Source: CAIMWS01 sp964409245 (GTDB lineage Bacteria > Verrucomicrobiota > Verrucomicrobiia > Limisphaerales > UBA1319). Taken from it: a stretch of 64,000 nt of DNA. Location: assembly GCA_964409245.1 (NCBI GenBank), contig CAYPCQ010000025.1:1-64000 (forward strand), read 5' to 3'. Numbering within the stretch: position 1 is the stretch's first letter; each line of letters begins with the position of its first letter. The notes below the pieces were generated by a model. It did not search any database and was not told where the DNA came from. It was given only the letters and a program-made list of their open reading frames with translations. Below, piece by piece: positions 1 through 7,826 of this stretch. A program made the position numbers and the translations under genes.

Positions 1-254
1 GTATAAGTCATTTTAAACCCACCCACCCGGCGAGTGTTTGCACAATTCAATCCGGGCCACCTGGGAGATCCGGCAGGCCCGTAGGCGCGTCCGCCAACCT
101 GGCCCCGTAAAAGCCAATCCGGCGCGATGCTCCAACGCTTTCACACCTCCCCGGCTTGTTAGATTTATGATAGACTATTTTGTAACGCAAGCTGCGGAAA
201 CGTGCTGCAATCAAGCGCAAATCCAAAAGGCAGGAACCAATGTAAGCCGTTGGC

Positions 255-303
255 AATGACCGTATTACGTTGGTATTATTGGCGTTTTCTGGAATCGGTC
301 ATT
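255..303. repeat. Inverted repeat at the truncation point of the FGE gene
   Basis: The arms AATGACCG (255-262) and CGGTCATT (296-303) flank 33 bases exactly where the FGE reading frame loses homology. This could be a rearrangement scar or a hairpin at the 3' end of the transcript. There is no U tract. Confidence 0.4.
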
Positions 304-1092
304 TTCGCTGCAATAAATGGTGGCATTATTCCAAGTTACATAATCTACGGGCCGCTGCAAATCCCCTGTGAAACGGGAGGGGTTACTCCCCATCACGGAT
401 TGGTATTCGCCTTGGGTCGTCTCAAATTTGCTCATCCAAAACCCCTTGGTAATCGTAACCACGGTCTGCGGACCTTCATCCGAACTCCGATCTTTTTCCG
501 TCGAAGGACTTCCCATAGTGAAAGTGCCCGGCTTGATCCACACCATGCCTTGGGGTTCAACTGGCGCCTGCATCGGCAGCGCCCGGTAAAAACGTTTCGG
601 CTGGTCATTCGCGGCGACGGTGGTGTCCACAAAGATTTGGTTTGAATTCGTCAGCACGAGCTGGGCGAGGCTGGTCCAGACCGTGAAGTTATCCAGGCTG
701 GTGGCATATTGGACCTCATGGGTTTGGCCGACGGCGCCAATCACCTGGAAACCAGCATAGAGGCTGAGGCCGCCCAGGTTGCTCGGACCGCCGACGGTGA
801 CGGCAGGCGTGCCGGTATAGCCGCCGCCGGTGGCGGTCACGTTAATCTGGCTCACGGAGCCATTGCTGAGCGTGGCGATGGCCGTGGCGCCGCTGCCGCC
901 GCCCCCGGAAATGGTGACCGGCGGCGGCGTGGTGTAGCCTGATCCCCCATCCACCACGGTGATGCCCACGACGAAGCCATTCACCACCGTGGGGGTGGCA
1001 GTGGCGGTTCGTTGGGCGGAGGCGCTGATGGCCATGCAGGCGAGCGCGGTGATGGCCAGCCAGAGGGCGGAGGCCGATTTCAAGGTTTTCAT
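265..1092 (-). pseudogene. Secreted protein with truncated formylglycine-generating-enzyme (SUMF1) domain
   Basis: The ATG at 1092 was chosen over an in-frame start at 1209 because it opens a clear signal peptide (MKTLKSASALWLAI, cleavage near AQ). A glycine-rich segment follows, with two similar units of the GSGYTTPPPVTISGG / GGGYTGTPAVTVGG type, then a beta-rich part. The last 90 residues begin a FGE-sulfatase domain (GMVWIKPGTFTMGSP, KFETTQGEYQSVMGSNPSRF, RPVDYVTWNNATIYC). The domain then stops after an unrelated tail, SENDRFQKTPIIPT. The family normally continues for 120-150 more residues (LPTEAEWEYA, GxRxV end), and none of this is found downstream in any frame. It is probably a decayed gene, though a short expressed product cannot be excluded. 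Confidence 0.7.
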
Positions 1093-1330
1093 TGGTTTGA
1101 TTGGATTGTTCACTTTGGTTGATATGGACTGTTGAGGGTGTGACAGGCGCCTTTCCTCAAGGCTGAGGGTGGCGCGGTTTCGATAATGGGTTGGTTTTAG
1201 GCGCCACAAACTGGCTCAGGTGATGGCGGTTGTTTCATGGGTGGTTCGCCGGGCGGCCTTTGCAGTCTTCGCACCGGACTGCCTGATTGGCGCAGTATTC
1301 ATTTAATTGGCCCGGCGGATCGTGGATGCG

Positions 1331-1480
1331 AGGAGCCTTTGGCAGCGTTATTCCGCCCCTTCAGGGCTGAGGTTGGGTTTGCCTGGGTGTTACCCTGGGC
1401 GCTGCCCAGGGCTGGATTATCACCGCCCCTTTGGGGCTGGCGTGGGAACGCCAGGCCCAGCCGCCGGCGCAAGGAGGAGG
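1331..1480. repeat. Dispersed GC-rich repeat, copy A (long form)
   Basis: It begins AGGAGCCTTTGGCA and contains two TTCCGCCCCTT / ACCGCCCCTTTGGGGCTGG modules. It ends GGCCCAGCCGCCGGCGC. Copy B at 7052-7125 shares both ends but lacks the middle ~75 bases. Repeats of this CCGCCCCTTNGGGGCTG kind are common in planctomycete and verrucomicrobial genomes and often give spurious ORFs. Confidence 0.7.
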
Positions 1481-1689
1481 ATTGGGGGCGTTCAGGAATA
1501 CAAGCGGCAGACAATAATAAGGCCCGTCCGGCACTGCCCGGCCATCGGGAGGAGTTTTTGCATGCCCCGTGGGAATCATCGGATGTTGTCTTCATGGAAT
1601 ATTCCGATTCAAAAGGTTGGTTGTGCTTGTAGTTCCCGGCCTGGTGGCTTTTGTGTGTTTGGCGCTCAAATATGCCTCCACTGGCCGAG

Positions 1690-1721
1690 ACCATGCCCTC
1701 CATGGCCATGGAAGGCATGGT
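1690..1721. repeat. 32-bp near-perfect palindrome
   Basis: The arms ACCATGCCCTCCATGG (1690-1705) and CCATGGAAGGCATGGT (1706-1721) pair at 15 of 16 positions with no loop. It lies about 35 bases downstream of the lpoB-like stop. No T tract follows on the minus strand, so it is not a classical terminator. It may be a cruciform or a protein-binding site. Confidence 0.6.
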
Positions 1722-1756
1722 TCCTTAAAAAATACAGGCGTCGGCGCTGGCCCCCC

Positions 1757-2344
1757 TCAATAAGAAACGTGCGACCCCTTGAACTGTTTGGTGATCGTTA
1801 CGTCGCCCTGCCAGGCGGCCAGGCCGGTGGCGGAGGAGGTGAGCGCGAAGTGGAAATAATAGCTCACCTCGCCGCGGCTGCCGGCGCGCTGGCGGTCCTC
1901 GGAGATCGTGCCGGCCAGGGTGTAGTCGGGCGCGCGGATTTTCCCGCCGTGTTCAAACACCCATTTCCGATATAAATCGGCGGCGGCTGGATCCCGCACG
2001 CCGCCGTAACCCACGGTGGTGTCCACGATGATTTTGCCGGTCTGGATCAGGACGTTCTCGAGCTTGTTCACCAAAATGCCGGTATCGAGCTGCCGGCCGG
2101 TCTGGTTGACCACGATGCTGAGGGCCAAAACCGATGGCTGCCCGGCGCCATCCAGCGATTGCAGTCCGCCCTTGTTGATGAATTCATCCAGCATCTTCCG
2201 GCCCAGCTCGGCGGCCACTGTTTCCCAATCCTTCGTGGTGATGTTTGAGCTGGCAATTGGGGCTGGGCGCGGCCCGGAGGCACAGCCCGTGAAGAGCCAG
2301 GCCGCGCACACGGTGGCCAGGCAGATGGCAATCAAGTTTCTCAT
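1757..2344 (-). CDS. lpoB: LpoB-like penicillin-binding-protein activator lipoprotein
   Basis: This 195-residue lipoprotein has a signal peptide ending in the lipobox LFTGC with Cys21 as the lipidation site. The mature part matches the LpoB/YcfM family: ITTKDWETVAAELGRKMLDEF, then an expected beta strand with VNQTGRQLDTGILVNKLENV and a C-terminal AGTISE...FALTSSATGLAAWQGDVTITK segment. In E. coli LpoB is an outer-membrane lipoprotein that activates the transpeptidase PBP1B. It is the last gene of a tightly spaced minus-strand operon and directly follows a YcfL-like gene, the same order as ycfL-lpoB in enterobacteria. The ATG has no Shine-Dalgarno but follows an A/C-rich leader. Function is inferred from family; the PBP partner is not in the window. 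Confidence 0.82.
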   Translation of the reverse strand: MRNLIAICLATVCAAWLFTGCASGPRPAPIASSNITTKDWETVAAELGRKMLDEFINKGGLQSLDGAGQPSVLALSIVVNQTGRQLDTGILVNKLENVLIQTGKIIVDTTVGYGGVRDPAAADLYRKWVFEHGGKIRAPDYTLAGTISEDRQRAGSRGEVSYYFHFALTSSATGLAAWQGDVTITKQFKGSHVSY

Positions 2345-2387
2345 AGGTTATTCGTTATTCGGTTATTCCGTTGTTAGTTGGTTTGGT

Positions 2388-2819
2388 TTATCGGTTGGTT
2401 CCCAGGAATTTGATGCGGAAATCCTTGGCGGTCTCCCGGGGGGCGACCCCGGTGATGAACAGGCTTTCCTTGCCTTCGATCTGGCGGGTCAGCTCGGCGG
2501 AGGCCGGGGTCTCGATGATGGTGCCGGTCTCGTCGAACCATTCCCACCGGTAGCTGAAGGCCTGCGGGAAAGAGGTGGTATTGAGGATTTCAACCTGCAC
2601 TTTGAGCAGGCCCCCGGGGCCCATGCTCTGGTTCACGCCCACGACGCGGGCGCGGCTGTTCAAGATGGCATCGGTGATGATGCGCTTGTCCTGCACCATG
2701 TCCCGCTGGGCGATGGGTTGGGCGCGCTCGACGGTATTGACCGTGGCGCAGCCGGAGAACAAGGCGGCGCCGGCGGCCAGGCCCAGGCCGAGGATATGCG
2801 AAGCAAGGGTTGTTTTCAT
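2388..2819 (-). CDS. ycfL: YcfL-like (DUF1425) lipoprotein
   Basis: The 143-residue product carries a lipobox LFSGC (Cys24). The mature domain VGVNQSMGPGGLLKVQVEILNTT...YRWEWFDETGTIIETP...PRETAKDFRIKF is the compact Ig-like fold of the YcfL/DUF1425 family, in which the YRWEWFD motif is characteristic. No biochemical role is established for the family, but it is encoded next to lpoB in many bacteria, as here (43 bases upstream). It is expected in the periplasmic leaflet of the outer membrane. It belongs to the five-gene operon 6728 to 1757. Confidence 0.82.
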   Translation of the reverse strand: MKTTLASHILGLGLAAGAALFSGCATVNTVERAQPIAQRDMVQDKRIITDAILNSRARVVGVNQSMGPGGLLKVQVEILNTTSFPQAFSYRWEWFDETGTIIETPASAELTRQIEGKESLFITGVAPRETAKDFRIKFLGTNR

Positions 2820-2842
2820 GTTTCAGTTTGATTGTTTTTGGG

Positions 2843-4423
2843 TCAGCGGGGGTTGAAGGCCACCGGGCGCATTTGGGCGGAGGGGCGGAAATTGATCAGG
2901 TTCACAATCGGCCTGGAAGCCGCGTTGATCGATTTGACATGGATCAGGTTGACCGAGTTGGGTTCCACATGCACTTCACCCATGGCCGCACCGCCCGGCG
3001 CACTGAGGCTGACGACCTGGTTGGTGGGCGTGGGAAACCGGCAAACTTGGAATTCTTTGGGCAGCGTGGTCCAGGTGCGGGTATCGGCGATGTTCACGGA
3101 AGCCTGGTAAATAGCTGTGCCAATTTTTGTGAACAGTCCCGCTAAACCGCTGTGACTGGACGCCTCGTTGATGAAATATGCGGTGATGGCTTTAATGGTT
3201 GTGGAGAGCAGGGTTTTGGTGATGATGGTCGGCAATTCGTTCTTGAAGCTCTGCACGACCACGCTATCCATGCTGGCAATGCTCACGGTGGCTTCAGCCG
3301 CGCCATCGGCTGATACGGCAAGGCTCGAGATAAAGTTGGTGTCCAATTTAATGCGCGGAAATGCCGCGCCCGCGTAAGGCATATTGCCCTCCCCAATAAA
3401 GAATAGCGGGATATCGATCCTTATCTGGTCGCGCCAGGGGGCGCAGCCCGTTTCAAAAATGAGGTAAGTGGTGGGTGGCAGCGGTTCGCCCCGCAGCGCT
3501 TTTTCCGCGCTTTCCAGATCCGCCCTCACATATTTGTTCTCGCCGGAGAGCTGCAGGACGCGCTCGAAGGACTTGCGGGCGCGCTCCAGGTCGGAGCCGC
3601 CGCCGGTGGGGAAGTTCAGAAAATAGAGGCCGTCCAGATAAACCGGGAAGGGATTCACGTAATCGGCGTAGGCTTTAAGGGTATTCAACTCGGCGTAAGT
3701 CGTGTTCAGTGCGTTGGTGAATTTCTCATCCTTTTGGGCCTTTGCGACGCTATCGGCAGCTGCCGTCTTGGCCTTCGCCTCAGCGTTAGCTTTAGCCTCC
3801 TCCTGGGCAACCTGGTTGGTGGTTTGCTGGGAATTCGCTGAAGCCTGGCTGGCGCCGCCCTCGGCCTGGGATTTTTTTGAGGCTTCCATAGCTTTCGCGA
3901 TTTCCTGCTCTTCTTTTTCAATCCGCTTTTTATTGTTTTCCACGGCGTCCTGCTGGCGCTGATACACGCGGATGAGTTCGGGGCGCACTTTGTCGAATTC
4001 GCCGAGCTGGAAGTAGTTGAGGGCCTTGTAGGTGTTCAGCATGACGCGGTCGTAGTTGCGCCCTTCGTAAGGGAGGCTGGCCTGGTTGGACAGGATGGCG
4101 CCCGCTTCATTAGCCAGGTTGACTTTGGCTTTTTCATCGTAGCGGTCCATCTTTTCCTCCGCCTGGTCAAAAGCGGCGGTGCTTTCGGTGAGCTGGCCAG
4201 CCGCCCGCAGCGCGGCGCCCTGCTCCAGCCGCCAGATAATGGTGTCTTTATTGTCTTTATTATTGCCGGCTTCCTGGGCGAGGAAAGCCGCAGCCTCCGG
4301 TATTTTGCCCTTTTTCCAGAGGTCTGTTGCCTTATTGTGACTCGTGTACGTTTGACAGCCGGTATTGCCCAATATCGCCAAAGCCAGCGCCAGGCTGGCG
4401 GCTATTCTTTGAGGTCTTTCCAT
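2843..4423 (-). CDS. COG3014-like TPR-containing lipoprotein
   Basis: The 526-residue product has an N-terminal signal with a lipobox-like LGNTGC (Cys23; Asn at -3 is not ideal). TPR-like helices (KIPEAAAFLAQEAGN, EGRNYDRVMLNTYKALNYFQLGEFDKVRPELIRVYQRQ) come first. A strongly charged, Ala/Glu/Lys/Gln-rich coiled coil follows at about residues 160-235, then a C-terminal beta-rich domain. This arrangement matches the uncharacterised COG3014 family, which I recall being encoded beside ycfL/lpoB in marine gammaproteobacteria. A role in cell-envelope assembly is inferred from position only. It is 23 bases from the YcfL-like gene. Confidence 0.7.
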   Translation of the reverse strand: MERPQRIAASLALALAILGNTGCQTYTSHNKATDLWKKGKIPEAAAFLAQEAGNNKDNKDTIIWRLEQGAALRAAGQLTESTAAFDQAEEKMDRYDEKAKVNLANEAGAILSNQASLPYEGRNYDRVMLNTYKALNYFQLGEFDKVRPELIRVYQRQQDAVENNKKRIEKEEQEIAKAMEASKKSQAEGGASQASANSQQTTNQVAQEEAKANAEAKAKTAAADSVAKAQKDEKFTNALNTTYAELNTLKAYADYVNPFPVYLDGLYFLNFPTGGGSDLERARKSFERVLQLSGENKYVRADLESAEKALRGEPLPPTTYLIFETGCAPWRDQIRIDIPLFFIGEGNMPYAGAAFPRIKLDTNFISSLAVSADGAAEATVSIASMDSVVVQSFKNELPTIITKTLLSTTIKAITAYFINEASSHSGLAGLFTKIGTAIYQASVNIADTRTWTTLPKEFQVCRFPTPTNQVVSLSAPGGAAMGEVHVEPNSVNLIHVKSINAASRPIVNLINFRPSAQMRPVAFNPR

Positions 4424-4490
4424 AAGGTTTAAGGTTTTCTGCTAGTTCAGGGTTGGATTGGTTTTGGTTGATTGCAGATAAAAAGGCGAT

Positions 4491-5405
4491 TTACGGCTTT
4501 TTGGCTGCGGCGGGCAGGCGGAGAATGGAGCCTACAGCCACACCGAAATCTTCAATGACTTCGCCTTTGGATAGCTTGGGCATAACCTCGGTGATCTTGA
4601 TTTTTCCCACCGCAATTTCCTCATAGCCAAGCACTTCGCCCGTGTCCGGGTCTTTCAATTCCTTGCGACCGGGCTGGTTGGCAATCCATAATTGGCCAAT
4701 GGCAATGCCCGTGCCATCGCCGCGGTTGATGGTCACCTGGTTGTCGGTCCTGGCGAGCACCTTGGCGGGGAAGATCACATCGGCCACCCGCACGGAGGCC
4801 CATTCCGCCATTTCCCGCGTGACGCGGTGCAGCAGCGCATCCGTTGCCTCCGCGTCATTGGCCGCTTCCTGCAAGGTCTCGGCAACGATATTCGTGTTGA
4901 TCAAATGGCTGGCGGACTCCAGCAACTCACCGCTGGTGGTGTCGTATATCTTGCAGACCACACTCAGGCGGATGGTGCGCTTGGTGCTCACCGTCCGCAA
5001 AAAGTTATTGGCCCGGCGTTCTATCTGGTCCTCAAAGTCATCCATGGTGGTGGTCAGCAGCCATTTGATGCCTTTCAATTTGAACTGCTCCGCCAGGCCG
5101 GGATCTTTAAGATTATAGTTCCCGGAGCCTGCTTTATCTTGTTCCTTGAGGATTTCCTTCAGGTCGCCGCCCGCCATGATCTTGAATTTGCGCGCGGCGT
5201 TCATGCTGTTGATGAGCTGCCCGTCCAACGCCTCCTGCACCTGGCGCAGCGAGGCGATTTTCCCCGCCGCCGTGAACTTCTCAACCAGCACGGGCAGCGG
5301 CTTGATCGAGCCGATCGCCAGGGTATTGGTATTCTGCGCCCGCGCCGCCACACACGCGAGGCAGGCTGTTAAAATTACGCCAAGGAATTGGTTTGGGAGT
5401 TTCAT
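4491..5405 (-). CDS. CsgG/LpoB-superfamily secreted protein
   Basis: This 304-residue exported protein has a signal peptide. Either signal peptidase I cleaves after ARA, or Cys15 in LTAC is a lipobox. The core (LASLRQVQEALDGQLINSMNAARKFKIMAGGDLKEILKEQDKA, LKGIKWLLTTTMDDFED, VVCKIYDTTSGELLESA) follows the CsgG-family pattern of one domain that computes a short periplasmic alpha/beta fold. A C-terminal region (ARTDNQVTINRGDGTGIAIGQLW...GKIKITEV) resembles FlgT-like/SH3-like beta modules. CsgG itself is the curli export pore, but no curli genes are present, so a role with the downstream LpoB-like protein is more likely. It lies 9 bases from the upstream PEGA gene. Confidence 0.72.
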   Translation of the reverse strand: MKLPNQFLGVILTACLACVAARAQNTNTLAIGSIKPLPVLVEKFTAAGKIASLRQVQEALDGQLINSMNAARKFKIMAGGDLKEILKEQDKAGSGNYNLKDPGLAEQFKLKGIKWLLTTTMDDFEDQIERRANNFLRTVSTKRTIRLSVVCKIYDTTSGELLESASHLINTNIVAETLQEAANDAEATDALLHRVTREMAEWASVRVADVIFPAKVLARTDNQVTINRGDGTGIAIGQLWIANQPGRKELKDPDTGEVLGYEEIAVGKIKITEVMPKLSKGEVIEDFGVAVGSILRLPAAAKKP

Positions 5406-5414
5406 AGGTTGGAT

Positions 5415-6728
5415 TTAAAACAGGGATTTGATGGTTGGGCTGATGGTGGCGCCATCAAACAGGGATTTGCCTTTGGACTCATTGTTGATCTTGATATCCA
5501 CCTTCAAGCCACTCTGGCGCAGCATCTGGGCGAAGCCTTCGATGGCCTTGACGGTGGCATCGGTGATCTTGCGGGTGTTTTCCATGTTGAACAGGAACGC
5601 CGTGTTGTCCTTCCAGCGCGCGTAGCCGGCCTCGGACATTTGCAGGGCCACGTTGAACCTTTGCCCTTCCGAGAAACTCACCGTGCGCGCCCAATCCCGG
5701 TACCCCTCGCGGGTGATTTTCATTTTGTTCAGGCCGGGCGGGGCCTTGAACTTGCCTGGAGCGGACCCGACCGCCGTCCCGTTGACCTCCACGGTGGCAT
5801 CCAGGATCTGAATGCCGAGCCGGTTGGTCGTGACCGTGATCGATCCATCCTCCGCCACCCGGATGTCGGGAATGGTGATGAGGTTTTGCGTCACATCGGC
5901 CATGCCGCAAACCACGGTGACCTCCACCTGCGTGAGGCTGGCCGGAGGCTCCACCGGGATCTTGGGCAATTTCCGCTCCACGCTGGCGGCGACCAAGGTG
6001 GCGGCCTCCTCCAAAAGCCCGTTCACCAGGTCCGTATCCTCGGTGGTGATGTTCTCGGTGAAGCGGACGGTTTTCGTGGCCTTCACCGTTTCACCGATCA
6101 GGCTGCCGCCCTGCACCGCTTCCAACAGACGATAGCTCACGCGCAGCGTGTGGATGACGTTGACCGTCTCGAGCGCGGCGTCTTTGAACCACTTTTTCTC
6201 GGAGCCAAGGGAGGCGATCGAGGTGAGCAGCAGATAATCCGCCCCCAGATTTTGGGCCAGCCGCAGGGCGGAGGTGTTGTCTCTGAATAATTGGTCCAGC
6301 GCATTCACGCCGGGCGTGGCTGAAACCCGTGCCTCCTCCGATTGGGTGGACGCATTAGAGGCCTCAGCCGCGCCGACCGCACCCAGCGCTTTCGTGGAGG
6401 CGGACTTGGAGGAGCTTTTGAAAGCCTCCGAATTGGCATAGGTCTTCAAGGCGTCGATGGCAACTTCCCGGCTGATCACGGACAGGCCCTTTTCCGTCAC
6501 GGAGTTGATGACGAAGTCCTCCAGCACTGGGATTTTATCATTCAGCGCCGCCCCGGCCCGGTTCTCCACAAAAATTGCGGCTTTGCGCGGCCCGGCCGGT
6601 CTGAGGCGCGGCTCCGCGGCACAGGCCTTTTCCGCCACGAGAAATCCTGATATTACGAGCATTAGCGCCAGGCGCCAGGCCGGCGCCAGGGTGGAATCCC
6701 TCCCGATTATGGTCCTATTTTTATGCAT
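5415..6728 (-). CDS. Secreted CsgG-like protein with PEGA domain
   Basis: This is the first gene of the envelope operon, 437 residues. The signal peptide LALMLVISGFLVAEKACA is preceded by an unusually long charged N-region. Residues ~45-265 resemble the CsgG/LpoB fold (RKAAIFVENRAG, VLEDFVINSVTEKGLSVISREVAIDAL, NLGADYLLLTSIASLG, RVSYRLLEAVQGGSLIGETVKAT), with a low-complexity Ser/Ala insert near 105-130. Residues ~297-360 form a PEGA module (DATVEVNGTAVGSAPGKFKAPPG), a beta domain common in surface proteins. The ATG at 6728 is used because nothing upstream in frame improves the signal. Exact function unknown. Confidence 0.7.
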   Translation of the reverse strand: MHKNRTIIGRDSTLAPAWRLALMLVISGFLVAEKACAAEPRLRPAGPRKAAIFVENRAGAALNDKIPVLEDFVINSVTEKGLSVISREVAIDALKTYANSEAFKSSSKSASTKALGAVGAAEASNASTQSEEARVSATPGVNALDQLFRDNTSALRLAQNLGADYLLLTSIASLGSEKKWFKDAALETVNVIHTLRVSYRLLEAVQGGSLIGETVKATKTVRFTENITTEDTDLVNGLLEEAATLVAASVERKLPKIPVEPPASLTQVEVTVVCGMADVTQNLITIPDIRVAEDGSITVTTNRLGIQILDATVEVNGTAVGSAPGKFKAPPGLNKMKITREGYRDWARTVSFSEGQRFNVALQMSEAGYARWKDNTAFLFNMENTRKITDATVKAIEGFAQMLRQSGLKVDIKINNESKGKSLFDGATISPTIKSLF

Positions 6729-7051
6729 AGTTTTTTGTTTTCACCTGTTTGACTATTAGCCAACCGGCGGGCCAGCCGGCCGGCCGTTCTGATCCATTGA
6801 GAACTTCAATGGCAGCGCAAATTCGGCGTCTGCCGGAAATGATTTCCGTGCGGCAGGGAACCGGTGCGATTCAATTGCAACGGACTGCATTTTTGGCGCA
6901 GTATTCATTTACCCCAATGCTTAACATTACTCTATTAATCGGACGAATCTGAAAATACTTTAGCGAAAATGAAATAAATAATTCGGTGTTCAAGATTGCC
7001 ATATGGAACTGAATTGAGACATGCGAATGGCCAGGCTGGATAGCGGGCACA

Positions 7052-7125
7052 AGGAGCCTTTGGCAATGGTATTCCGCCCCTCGGGGGCTGACGTGGGACC
7101 ACCAGGCCCAGCCGCCGGCGCCAGG
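7052..7125. repeat. Dispersed GC-rich repeat, copy B (short form)
   Basis: It shares AGGAGCCTTTGGCA, TATTCCGCCCCT and the terminal ACCAGGCCCAGCCGCCGGCG with copy A at 1331-1480 in the same orientation. It lacks the central module, as expected from deletion between the two internal CCGCCCCTT units. Confidence 0.65.
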
Positions 7126-7283
7126 AGGCCGCTTGGGGGTAGCCGCCCCCCCGGCAAACCGCCGCCTCAAGCAAACTTTGCATTCGGTTTTTCAGCCTTG
7201 TGCCCTTGGCGCGTATTCGGTGCTGTTCCAATCCGCATTCCCTGCCCCCCTGCCAGCAGGGCGGGGTTGGCCGTATCGGCGGC

Positions 7284-7406
7284 GCGGGCAGGTTTGCGCC
7301 TTTGCCATCCATGCCAATTCATTCATATCCACCCCCCTTTACGCACGCCCCCCCGAAATCTTGCGTTGAAATGCAAAATTATTTTTTTGGGGGGGGTGGG
7401 AGCGCC
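7284..7406 (-). repeat. Leader-like repeat, copy 1
   Basis: Read on the minus strand, it runs from an AT-rich tract through CGCAAGATTT, a G run and GCGTAAAGGGGGG to an ATG that opens MNELAWMAKAQTCP. Its promoter-distal 43 bases are identical to copy 2, 298 bases away. The small minus-strand frame it opens soon stops. Confidence 0.65.
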
Positions 7407-7520
7407 CGGCGGGGCGGGCCTGGGGCAATCGGATGCCCGGACGGATCGGGGGTGTAAAAGGGGCTTTCCCCTGTTTTTTCGGGTCTGGCCAGGGGGAGGA
7501 GGGAGGCCAGGGGCGGCAGG

Positions 7521-7565
7521 ACGCACCCCTCACCCTGGGCCTCTCCCCGCCAGCGGGGCGAGAGA
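7521..7565. repeat. REP-like element
   Basis: The CCCTCACCCTGGGCCTCTCC start followed by a CCCCGC-CA-GCGGGG hairpin and GAGAG resembles the widespread CCCTCACCC/CTCTCCC intergenic repeat family. It overlaps the small frame opened by leader-like repeat copy 2. Confidence 0.5.
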
Positions 7566-7581
7566 ATCCGCGGCGGGCGGT

Positions 7582-7699
7582 GCGGGCAGGTTTGCGCCTT
7601 TGCCATCCATGCCAATTCATTCATGCTCCCCCCTTACGCGCGTCCCCCAGTAATCTTGCGCAGAAATTGGAAATTATTTTTAGGGCGGGTGGAAGCGCC
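7582..7699 (-). repeat. Leader-like repeat, copy 2
   Basis: On the minus strand: AT-rich tract, GCGCAAGATTACT, GGGGGACGC, GCGTAAGGGGGG, then an ATG opening MNELAWMAKAQTCP. That peptide is identical to the one behind copy 1, after which the two frames diverge. The frame continues to 7379 through the REP-like element and is probably not a functional protein. Confidence 0.65.
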
Positions 7700-7826
7700 A
7701 GGGGGCGGGCTGGTTTTGTTATGGGTATTGTGCTCCGCCGGGCCGGGGGATCCGGCCTGCAGGGGCTGGATGATTGCAAAGCCGGGCTTGTTCTTCTCCG
7801 CGGCCTCGTATAGGGAATGGCGGTGA

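Larger units (their letters stand above)
1093..1756. other. Intergenic region with repeat and palindrome, no gene seen
   Basis: These 664 bases separate the LpoB-like gene from the truncated FGE gene. They hold copy A of a dispersed repeat (1331-1480) and a 32-base near-perfect palindrome (1690-1721). Open frames here are repeat-encoded (Pro/Gly/Arg-rich) and match no family I know. Confidence 0.6.
6729..7826. other. Repeat-rich intergenic region, no convincing gene
   Basis: About 1.1 kb lies between the divergent envelope operon and the kinase gene. It contains copy B of the dispersed repeat, two copies of a leader-like repeat (7284-7406 and 7582-7699) and a REP-like hairpin element (about 7521-7565). 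Overlapping ORFs on both strands are Pro/Gly/Arg-rich and repeat-derived. Promoters for both flanking transcripts must lie here, but I cannot place them. Confidence 0.6.

Noticed and set aside
7379..7624. 81-codon minus-strand ORF starting MNELAWMAKAQTCP
   Set aside because: It runs through a REP-like element and becomes low-complexity. It is treated as part of a repeat rather than as a gene, although its start is identical to that of a second copy.
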